Part shown: positions 29,732 through 36,706 of the stretch, piece after piece
Layout of the letters: each line of letters opens with the position of its first letter
How positions within the stretch are numbered: position 1 is the stretch's first letter
Source of the DNA: DATAUD01 sp035511075
GTDB lineage: Bacteria > Verrucomicrobiota > Verrucomicrobiia > Limisphaerales > Palsa-1400
Direction: 5' to 3'
Assembly: GCA_035511075.1 (NCBI GenBank)
Contig: DATKFW010000015.1
Coordinates: forward strand, 1 to 64,000
Length of the DNA stretch: 64,000 nt
Position numbers and translations under genes: made by a program
The notes under the pieces: generated by a model
The model's input: the letters and a program-made list of their open reading frames with translations, nothing else
Told to the model about the DNA's origin: nothing
The model's database searches: none

Positions 29732-29894
29732 AAAATCCGATCTTCTTTCGTTCCTTTGAGGGTGGAGAATGCAGCCGGAGTTTAAAAGTTGAAAATTTCG
29801 ATTTAGCCGCGGTATCGCCGGGCGATGGGCTGACGGATTATCACGGCAGGGACTTCTTGAACTTTATCGACTTTGAAGGACACACTCCGGGCTG

Positions 29895-30914
29895 TTGAAA
29901 ACGAAACTGAAGGTCGCCGTGTTGGGCGTCGGCTCGCTGGGGAAGGAACATGCCCGCATTTATGCCGAGATGGCCGCCGCGGGGCAAATCGAATTCGCCG
30001 GTGTGCATGACGTATCGCCGCAACACGCCGCCAGAATCGCCGAGAAATACCGCGCGCCGATTTTCGCTTCTGTTGACGAGGCGATCGCGGGAGCCGACGC
30101 CCTCAGCGTGGTCACGCCGACTCATACGCATTTCGACCTCGCCCGACGCGTTCTCGGAGCGGGCAAACATGCCCTGGTGGAAAAGCCAATGACCGACAAC
30201 GCCGCGCAGGCGGCCGAATTGGTCCAATTGGCCCGCGAGAAACGCGCAGTCCTCCAAGTCGGCCACGTCGAACGCTTCAACCCCGTGCTGGCTTACCTGG
30301 AAAAAGTCGCCACCGACCCGCGCTTCATCGAAACCCATCGGCTTTCCCCTTATCCCAACCGCAGCACCGACATCGGCGTGGTGCTCGACTTGATGATTCA
30401 CGATTTGGACGTGGTGCTTGGTTTTGTGCGCTCGGAAGTTGCAAGCGTGGATGCCGTGGGCATTCAGGTGCTCAGTCAATCGGAGGATATCGCCAACGCC
30501 CGCCTCCGTTTTGCCAACGGCTGCGTTGCCAATCTGACCGCCAGCCGCATTAGCCCCGAGAGGATGCGAAAAATTCGCGTCTTCAGCGGCGGCGAAATGC
30601 CCAGTTACGTCTCGCTGGATTACCGCGCGCAGGAGGGTTTTATTACCCGCGTGGCGCGCGAAGGGGAGGAAGAATCTTCCCTGTTGAAAAAATTGCTGCG
30701 CGGCAAGGACTCGGCCATCGTAAGCGAATTTGCCGGCAGAAAAATCGTGCGCGAACCGGTGCCGATTGAAAAGGACGAGCCGTTGAAGCTGGAATTGCGC
30801 GATTTCGTGCGCTGCATTCAATCCCAACAAACTCCGAAAGTCAGCGGCGCCTCTGCCAAACGCGCGCTGGACCTGGCGTTCGAGATCACCCGGCAAATCC
30901 AGGCCGGCCACTAG
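29895..30914 (+). CDS. Gfo/Idh/MocA family oxidoreductase, possibly nucleotide-sugar 3-dehydrogenase (GnnA-like)
   Basis: 339 residues from a TTG start at 29895 (KTKLKVAVLGVGSLGKEHAR). Rossmann motif 'VLGVGSLGKEHA', the family hallmark 'LVEKPMTDN', then 'LQVGHVERFNPVLAYLE', 'VLDLMIHDLDVVLGF' and 'RFANGCVANLTASRIS'. The 'GHVERFNP' segment is typical of Gfo/Idh enzymes that act on UDP-sugars near lipid A genes. It begins a three-gene cluster ending in lpxB. By analogy with GnnA it might oxidise UDP-GlcNAc at C3 to allow amide-linked acyl chains in lipid A, but no GnnB aminotransferase is in the window, so the substrate stays open. Confidence 0.85.
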   Translation: MKTKLKVAVLGVGSLGKEHARIYAEMAAAGQIEFAGVHDVSPQHAARIAEKYRAPIFASVDEAIAGADALSVVTPTHTHFDLARRVLGAGKHALVEKPMTDNAAQAAELVQLAREKRAVLQVGHVERFNPVLAYLEKVATDPRFIETHRLSPYPNRSTDIGVVLDLMIHDLDVVLGFVRSEVASVDAVGIQVLSQSEDIANARLRFANGCVANLTASRISPERMRKIRVFSGGEMPSYVSLDYRAQEGFITRVAREGEEESSLLKKLLRGKDSAIVSEFAGRKIVREPVPIEKDEPLKLELRDFVRCIQSQQTPKVSGASAKRALDLAFEITRQIQAGH

Positions 30915-30921
30915 GAATCCC

Positions 30922-31299
30922 ATGGGTGGTTTGTTTCTTATCGTCCCCATTTTGGCTTTTGACATTTGGCTCTCCTGCACGACGGGCAGGCGGCAGCTTC
31001 AGCTCTGGACCGGTCGCCGGCAACGTCGTCCCATCGTCTATATCATCTGCGCCGGACTCCTCCTGGCTGTCTTGCTGACTTTTTTTGTCCGCTATCAGTG
31101 GGGCCCGGACCAGCGCGTCGGTGGCTTTCCAATCCCGCTGGTCTTCTTCCATAAAGACGGCAATGCGTGGACTCGCACGACCTTGCCCGAGGCGATGCCG
31201 TATATCGGCGGGGCGGCGGATTTCCTCACCGGACTGGCGGCTCCATTGATTCCGTTTAAAGTCGCCGAATTCCTCAAAAAAGTGAAAGCGGAACTGTAA
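30922..31299 (+). CDS. Hypothetical membrane protein in the lpxB operon
   Basis: 125 residues. An N-terminal hydrophobic stretch (GGLFLIVPILAFDIWLSC) and a second span (VYIICAGLLLAVLLTFFV) flank a basic loop; the C-terminal half is soluble ('IPLVFFHKDGNAWTRTTLP'). It starts 7 bp after the Gfo/Idh gene, and its stop overlaps the lpxB start (TAATG), so translation is coupled to lpxB. I do not recognise a family; the context suggests an accessory in lipid A synthesis. Confidence 0.72.
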   Translation: MGGLFLIVPILAFDIWLSCTTGRRQLQLWTGRRQRRPIVYIICAGLLLAVLLTFFVRYQWGPDQRVGGFPIPLVFFHKDGNAWTRTTLPEAMPYIGGAADFLTGLAAPLIPFKVAEFLKKVKAEL

Positions 31300-32441
31300 T
31301 GAAACCCACCACTGTCATGGTCGTGGCGGGCGATCCGAGCGGCGACGCCGTGGCCGCCGACCTCGTCCGCGCGCTGGCCGGGTCACTGGGATCGGCCCGG
31401 TTTATCGGCGCCGGCGGCCTAAGGATGGCGGAGGCGGGGGTGCGATCCTCTTTCGACTTGACGGCGGACGCGGTCATCGGCGTGAGCGATGTGTTTAGGA
31501 AGTTGCCGCTTTTTCGCCGTCGCATGCGCGAATTGACCCGCCTGGCGGCCGAAGAGAAACCGGAACTCATCGTCTTGGTGGATTTCAGCGGCTTCAATCG
31601 CCGCCTGGCCCGCGCGATCCGAAATGTTTGCGGCCGCGGTCCAAAGATCGTGCAATTCGTCTCGCCGCAGGTCTGGGCCTCGCGCCCAGGCCGCGCGGAC
31701 AAGATGGCCCGGGACTTTGACCTGTTGCTTTGCCTCTTTCCATTCGAAAAGGAATGGTATGCGCGGCGCGTGCCGCGATTTCGGGTTGAATGGGTCGGGC
31801 ATCCAATACTTGACAGATACAAGGCCGGCGGGCGCGAAGAGGGACCGGTCCCAACGGTCGTCCTGCTCCCCGGCAGCCGCCATGGCGAATTGAAAAGGCA
31901 TCTGCCCGTCGTGTTGGAGGCGGCCAATCTCATCGCGGCCAAACACCAGGCGCGATTCAAAATGGTTGCGCCGAGCCAGGAAATGGCGGACATGGCGCGG
32001 GCCGGCCTGGCGACGGGCGCGGCGAAGATTGAAATTCAAACCGGCGGCCTCGAAGCCGCGCTCTCCACGGCCACCATCGCCATCGCCTCGACCGGAACCG
32101 TCACGCTGGAATGCGCCTGGTTTGGCGTTCCGACCGTGGCGTTCTATAAGACTTCGGCGTTAACCTACGCGATTGGGCGGCAAATCGTCAGCGTCAACTA
32201 TTTGGCCATGCCGAACATCCTCGCGGGCAAGGCGCTGTTTCCCGAATTGATCCAGAACGAAGCGACGCCGCGGAATATTGCGGGTGCCGCGCTTGAATTG
32301 CTGGAGAATGCGGCCCGCCGCCGCGAAATCCAAGCTGGCCTGCGCGAGGTCGTTTCCGCTCTAGGCGGCCCAGGCGCGACAGCGCGGGCGGCAGCCGCCA
32401 TCTTGGATTTGGAATTTGAGGCACCGGAGAAGTCCCGATGA
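31299..32441 (+). CDS. lpxB: Lipid-A-disaccharide synthase
   Basis: 380 residues; condenses UDP-diacylglucosamine with lipid X to make the lipid A disaccharide at the inner-membrane surface. Typical motifs: 'VVAGDPSGDAVAADLVRAL', 'FIGAGGLRMAEAG', 'IVLVDFSGFNRRLA', 'KIVQFVSPQVWASRPGR', 'LCLFPFEKEWY', 'EWVGHPILD', 'LLPGSRHGELKRHLPV' and 'ASTGTVTLECAWFGVPTVAFYK'. The start overlaps the preceding stop by one base. It shows that the organism makes lipid A; other lpx genes are not in this window. Confidence 0.97.
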   Translation: MKPTTVMVVAGDPSGDAVAADLVRALAGSLGSARFIGAGGLRMAEAGVRSSFDLTADAVIGVSDVFRKLPLFRRRMRELTRLAAEEKPELIVLVDFSGFNRRLARAIRNVCGRGPKIVQFVSPQVWASRPGRADKMARDFDLLLCLFPFEKEWYARRVPRFRVEWVGHPILDRYKAGGREEGPVPTVVLLPGSRHGELKRHLPVVLEAANLIAAKHQARFKMVAPSQEMADMARAGLATGAAKIEIQTGGLEAALSTATIAIASTGTVTLECAWFGVPTVAFYKTSALTYAIGRQIVSVNYLAMPNILAGKALFPELIQNEATPRNIAGAALELLENAARRREIQAGLREVVSALGGPGATARAAAAILDLEFEAPEKSR

Positions 32442-32500
32442 CGACCAGGTAGATTCTTTGCAGCATTGTTTTTCCAGTGAAGTGGCCTTAATTTGTCGGC

Positions 32501-32797
32501 ATGATAAATCCGCTGGCGATAATGCAGGGGCGCCTCGAGGAGATTCGTCGTCTCGGGGCGCGCCGCGTTGGGGTCTTTGGATCCTTTGCCAGGGGCGATG
32601 CCGCCGAGGACAGCGATGTGGATGTTTATGTCGAGTTCGACGATGCCAAGCGGACTTACGATAATTATTTTGCTCTACACGAGCTTTTGGAAGCGTCCCT
32701 GGGGCGCCGCGTAGACCTCGTGACTGACAAGGCTTTGACAGAGACCAAGGCTAAGATTATCCTGCCGACCGTCCGTTATGCTTCCAACGACAGTTGA
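32501..32797 (+). CDS. mntA: MntA-like antitoxin, minimal nucleotidyltransferase
   Basis: 98 residues. The nucleotidyltransferase signature GSX10DXD is complete: G27-S28 (GSFARGDAAEDSDVDV) with D39 and D41; the third acidic residue follows at 'RRVDLVTD'. In known MntA/HepT modules this enzyme transfers AMP to a tyrosine of the HepT toxin and so neutralises it. It overlaps the hepT gene by 20 bp. An earlier in-frame start is not needed: the ATG at 32501 precedes the conserved 'RLEEIRRLGARRVGVFGSFARG'. Confidence 0.93.
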   Translation: MINPLAIMQGRLEEIRRLGARRVGVFGSFARGDAAEDSDVDVYVEFDDAKRTYDNYFALHELLEASLGRRVDLVTDKALTETKAKIILPTVRYASNDS

Positions 32798-33137
32798 ACT
32801 GCTGCGCGACGTCCTGCGGGAGGCCGAATTCCTGGAAGCACAAGTCCGGAAATCCACCCAGGAAGCGTTCCCGAGTGATGAAGTGCTCAAACGCGCTTTC
32901 GTGCGGAGTGTCGAGGTTATCGGCGAAGCCGCCAGAAAAGTTCCGCCAGAAACCCTTCGGGAATTTCCTGCTGTCGAATGGCGAAAAATGGCTGGGATGC
33001 GCGACCGGTTGATCCATGATTATGGAGGCGTTGATTATTTGATCGTTTGGGACGTTGCGATGAATAAGGCGCCGGAAGTAGCGGCGCAACCGCGTCCAAT
33101 CATCGAGGCTGCTGGACATCCCCTAGCCCCGGAGTGA
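32778..33137 (+). CDS. hepT: HepT-like HEPN ribonuclease toxin
   Basis: 119 residues, all-helical HEPN domain. The catalytic and target motif RX4HXY is intact: R75-H80-Y82 in 'RDRLIHDYGG'. Active HEPN toxins cleave RNA with the Arg-His pair; the Tyr is the residue AMPylated by the MntA partner. Order (antitoxin first) and the 20-bp overlap with mntA fit the known module. No frameshift or truncation is visible, so the pair is probably functional. It lies between lpxB and xseB, an ordinary chromosomal place. Confidence 0.93.
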   Translation: MLPTTVELLRDVLREAEFLEAQVRKSTQEAFPSDEVLKRAFVRSVEVIGEAARKVPPETLREFPAVEWRKMAGMRDRLIHDYGGVDYLIVWDVAMNKAPEVAAQPRPIIEAAGHPLAPE

Positions 33138-33241
33138 AAAATCAAACCTGGGTAATCTTCGTCATGCGCCTTGCCTGTGTGAAGCTCGGGCCCAAAAAAT
33201 TGAGGTTTGAGATTTGAGATTTCCTCCATTAGTCTGCCTTT

Positions 33242-33517
33242 GTGTCTAAAGCGAAGAACGCCGATACTGCCGCAGCCGACCCGCAAGACCCCCCCTTTGA
33301 GGAGGCGCTCAAACGGCTTGAATCCATTGTCGAGTCGATGGAGGCGCAGGATTTGCCTTTGGAAACGCTCCTGGCGCGTTACGAGGAGGGTTCAAGACTC
33401 GCGCTACTCTGCCAGGCCAAACTCAGCCAGGCTGAACTGAAAATCCAGCAGCTTGACAAGAATGCCAAAGGCGAATTAGCCTTGAAACCGGTCAATTTCA
33501 CGGACCAATCCCAATGA
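33242..33517 (+). CDS. xseB: Exodeoxyribonuclease VII small subunit
   Basis: 91 residues from a GTG at 33242. The family core is complete: 'PPFEEALKRLESIVESMEAQ', 'LPLETLLARYEEGSRLALLCQ' and 'LSQAELKIQQL'. It stabilises the large subunit XseA, which degrades single-stranded DNA; xseA is not in this window. Its stop overlaps the dxs ATG by 4 bp (ATGA). The xseB-dxs neighbourhood is common in bacteria (often with ispA). Confidence 0.95.
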   Translation: MSKAKNADTAAADPQDPPFEEALKRLESIVESMEAQDLPLETLLARYEEGSRLALLCQAKLSQAELKIQQLDKNAKGELALKPVNFTDQSQ

Positions 33518-35496
33518 GCCGCTATATCGATATGGTTGATCATCCCTCGCACGTCAAGAAATTGACGACCGAACAACTGCAACAACTGGCCGGCGAAATC
33601 CGCCATGAACTGATCACCAAGCTCGCCAAAAACGGCGGCCACCTGGGGCCAAACCTCGGCGTAGTCGAATTGACCATCGCCCTGCACCGGGTCTTTTCCA
33701 CCCCTCACGACAAGTTCGTCTGGGACGTCAGCCACCAAAGCTACGTTCATAAACTGCTCACCGGGCGCAAAAATCGTTTCCATACCATCCGCACCACCGA
33801 CGGATTGAACGGTTTCTCGTTGCGCACGGAAAGCCAGCACGATTGCTACGGCGCGGGCCACGCCGGCACGGCGCTTTCGGCGGCGCTCGGAATGTGCGCG
33901 GCGCGCGATCAACGCGGGTCGGGCGAGAACGTCGTCTGCATTTTTGGCGACGCGGCATTGACCAACGGCATCTCCTTCGAGGCCCTCAACAACATCGCGC
34001 ACACGACCAAACATTTTATCGGCATACTCAACGACAATGAGTGGAGCATCGCCAAGAACGTCGGCGCCATCTCCGCCTATCTCAACAAGCTCATCACACA
34101 TCCGCGCTACAACCAGTTGCAAAAGGACGTCGAGCGCCTGGTAAAACGAATGCCGAAAGGCAATCTCGCCGTCCGGCTGGGCCATAAGGCGGAGGAAGCC
34201 CTCAAAGGCGTCTTCAACGAAGTCGCGCTGGAACAGAATCCCGCGCAAGTCGATACCGACGGACGCGGTGGGTACGGCAGCAGCCTCATTTTTGAGGAAA
34301 TGGGATTGCGTTACCTGGGTCCGATTGACGGGCATGATTTGCCGCTGTTAATCAGTTCCCTGGAATATGCCAGGGCCAGCGAGGTGCCCGTCGTTCTCCA
34401 CGTCCTGACCACCAAAGGCAAGGGATACGAAGCGGCGTTGAACCACCCGGAAAAATTTCACGGCTTGGGCCCGTACGACCCGGTCACCGGCGACACCCCG
34501 GCCGCCAAACCGGGTACCCCTCCCAATTACCAGGACGTGTTCGGCCAGACGATGGTCAAGCTCTGCCAGAAGGACAACTCCATCGTGGGCATCACCGCCG
34601 CCATGCCGACCGGCACCGGACTCAAAGCGCTGGAAAAGGCCCTGCCGAAACGCTATTTCGACGTCGGCATCGCCGAGGAACACGCCGTGATTTTCGCGGC
34701 GGGCATGGCAACCATGGGGTTTCATCCGGTTTGCGCGATCTACTCCACATTCCTGCAGCGGGCGTACGATTGCATTGTGCATGACGTCGCGCTCCAGGAT
34801 TTGCCCGTCATCTTCTGCATGGACCGCGCCGGCCTTTCCGCCAACGATGGCCCGACCCATCACGGCCTGTTCGACATCGCGTACTTGAGGTGCGTCCCCA
34901 ACATCATCTCGATGGCGCCGCGCAACGAGGACGAATTGGCCGACATGATGTTCACGGCGACACACCAAAAGCACCCGACCTTCATCCGGTATCCGCGCGG
35001 CGCCGGGGAGGGAGTGATTGTCAAGGAACAGCCGGCGCTCATGGAAATCGGCAAAGCCGAAGTGACGCGCAATTTTTCCGCCAAGGGCGGGCGCAAGGTC
35101 GCGCTTTTCGGTCTGGGCAACATGCACCGGCTGGCCGAACAGGCGGCGGTGCAGTTGACAGCGGAAGGTTTCGACTGCGCCGTGATCAACCCCCGCTTCA
35201 TCAAGCCGCTGGACGCGGGCACGACGGAATTTTTCGCGCGCGGGGCGGAACTGGTCGTCACGTTGGAAGACCACGTTTTGCCGGGAGGTTACGGGGCCGC
35301 GTTGCTGGAATTTTTGAACGAAAAGCGCGTGGCGACCCAGGTGTTGCGGATCGGGTGGCCCGACCAATTCATCGAGCATGCCACAACCGTCGATTACCTG
35401 CGCGAGAAATACGGTCTGACCGCCGCCCACGCTGTGGCGCAAGTCAAGGCGCTGATGGCCAAGGAGGAACCCGCGCGCCTCACTGTCGTGGCGTAG
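33514..35496 (+). CDS. dxs: 1-deoxy-D-xylulose-5-phosphate synthase
   Basis: 660 residues; thiamine-diphosphate enzyme joining pyruvate and glyceraldehyde 3-phosphate, the first step of the MEP isoprenoid pathway. Visible: 'GGHLGPNLGVVELTIALHRVF', 'FVWDVSHQSYVHKLLTGR', ThDP-binding 'IFGDAALTNGISFEALNNIA...NDN', 'YLGPIDGHDLPLL', the catalytic Glu in 'YFDVGIAEEHAVIFAAGMA', 'DRAGLSANDGPTHHGLFDIA' and 'VVTLEDHVLPGGYGAALLE'. It is somewhat longer than E. coli Dxs (620). Translationally coupled to xseB and followed after 7 bp by rlmD. Confidence 0.97.
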   Translation: MSRYIDMVDHPSHVKKLTTEQLQQLAGEIRHELITKLAKNGGHLGPNLGVVELTIALHRVFSTPHDKFVWDVSHQSYVHKLLTGRKNRFHTIRTTDGLNGFSLRTESQHDCYGAGHAGTALSAALGMCAARDQRGSGENVVCIFGDAALTNGISFEALNNIAHTTKHFIGILNDNEWSIAKNVGAISAYLNKLITHPRYNQLQKDVERLVKRMPKGNLAVRLGHKAEEALKGVFNEVALEQNPAQVDTDGRGGYGSSLIFEEMGLRYLGPIDGHDLPLLISSLEYARASEVPVVLHVLTTKGKGYEAALNHPEKFHGLGPYDPVTGDTPAAKPGTPPNYQDVFGQTMVKLCQKDNSIVGITAAMPTGTGLKALEKALPKRYFDVGIAEEHAVIFAAGMATMGFHPVCAIYSTFLQRAYDCIVHDVALQDLPVIFCMDRAGLSANDGPTHHGLFDIAYLRCVPNIISMAPRNEDELADMMFTATHQKHPTFIRYPRGAGEGVIVKEQPALMEIGKAEVTRNFSAKGGRKVALFGLGNMHRLAEQAAVQLTAEGFDCAVINPRFIKPLDAGTTEFFARGAELVVTLEDHVLPGGYGAALLEFLNEKRVATQVLRIGWPDQFIEHATTVDYLREKYGLTAAHAVAQVKALMAKEEPARLTVVA

Positions 35497-35503
35497 CGCG
35501 CTT

Positions 35504-36706
35504 GTGGTCTCCATTCCCACTGCGGGCGACAACGTCCGGCTGACGATTGATGATATTGCCTTTGGCGGCGAAGGCGTTGGCCGCCTGGGAGAATTCGTTG
35601 TCTTTGTCCCCTTCGTCGCGCCGGGCGAGACGGTCGATGTCGAATTGACGGAGATCAAGAAGCGTTTTGGGCGCGCCCGCCTTATCAGGATCGTCGAACC
35701 GTCGCAGGACCGTGCGGAGCCGCCCTGCCGCTATTTTGGCGATTGCGGCGGATGCCAGTACCAGCATCTCAATTATGCGGCGCAACTCCGTGTCAAATAT
35801 AAGCAAGTCCGCGATTTGTTTCAGCGAATCGGGCGCCTTGATCCGGGGCTGATCGACCCGGTGGTTCCGTGCCCCGAGCCCTTTGGCTATCGCAATCGGA
35901 TCATGATTCGCAGCCAGTGGGACAAGTTTAAACAAGGGCTTAACATCGGTTTCATCCGCGCGGATAACCGCCTGGTCGTCGACATCCAGGAATGCAAAAT
36001 TGCCGAACCGGCCTTGAACCTGCAAATCCAGGAAGTGCGCCGGCATCCACCCCCCAAAGGCGGCCTCAAGTTCGTGCTGCGCGTCGCCCCGGAGGGATGG
36101 CACGTGCCGCGGGACTCCTTTTTTCAAAATAATTTCTTCCTGCTGCCCAGGTTGGTGGAGACAGTGCGGGATCGCCTGCGCGATGCCGGCTCCCGATTTC
36201 TTATCGACGCATATTGCGGCGTTGGCTTCTTCAGCATTGAACTGGCGGATTTGGTCGAGGAGTTCGTGGGCGTCGAAGTCGATACCGCCGCTGTCCATGC
36301 TGCGCGCCAAAACGCCCAGGAACGTGGCCGGCGCAATGGCCAGTTTTTGTCTGGGCGCACCGAGCAGTTGCTGCCGCATATGATCGGGCGGTTCGACCCA
36401 CGGTCCACGACGTTGATTCTGGATCCGCCGCGCACAGGCTGCCCGCCGGAGCTGTTGCAGGCACTGCTGGCGCTGCGCCCCAGCCAGGTCTTGTACGTTT
36501 CCTGCCATCCGGCAACACTGGCGCGCGACTTGAACGTTTTATGCGCGGACGATGTCTTTCAAATAACGAAAATCGTGCCCTTGGACATGTTTCCGCAAAC
36601 GCAACACGTGGAATGCGTCGCTGACATTAGGACGCATAATTCCTTGCCTGTGGCCGCCACCGTCATCCAGACTGAGAACATCCATGACATTGGAAGCAAA
36701 GAGTAG
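35504..36706 (+). CDS. rlmD: 23S rRNA (uracil-C5)-methyltransferase, RumA/RlmD type with TRAM domain
   Basis: 400 residues from a GTG. An N-terminal TRAM RNA-binding domain ('DNVRLTIDDIAFGGEGVGRL') precedes a cysteine cluster 'CRYFGDCGGCQYQHL' that binds [4Fe-4S]. The SAM-binding part shows 'FLIDAYCGVGFFSIEL' and 'VGVEVDTAAVHAARQNA'; the catalytic region is 'LILDPPRTGCPPELL' with the nucleophile Cys in 'VLYVSCHPATLARDL'. It methylates a uridine (m5U) in 23S rRNA; whether the site is 1939 or 747 cannot be told from sequence. Its last 23 bases overlap the next gene. Confidence 0.93.
   Translation: MVSIPTAGDNVRLTIDDIAFGGEGVGRLGEFVVFVPFVAPGETVDVELTEIKKRFGRARLIRIVEPSQDRAEPPCRYFGDCGGCQYQHLNYAAQLRVKYKQVRDLFQRIGRLDPGLIDPVVPCPEPFGYRNRIMIRSQWDKFKQGLNIGFIRADNRLVVDIQECKIAEPALNLQIQEVRRHPPPKGGLKFVLRVAPEGWHVPRDSFFQNNFFLLPRLVETVRDRLRDAGSRFLIDAYCGVGFFSIELADLVEEFVGVEVDTAAVHAARQNAQERGRRNGQFLSGRTEQLLPHMIGRFDPRSTTLILDPPRTGCPPELLQALLALRPSQVLYVSCHPATLARDLNVLCADDVFQITKIVPLDMFPQTQHVECVADIRTHNSLPVAATVIQTENIHDIGSKE

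Noticed and set aside
29841..30980. A 379-codon open frame opposite the Gfo/Idh gene.
   Set aside because: It lies antisense to a well-supported Rossmann-fold gene and has no recognisable motif.
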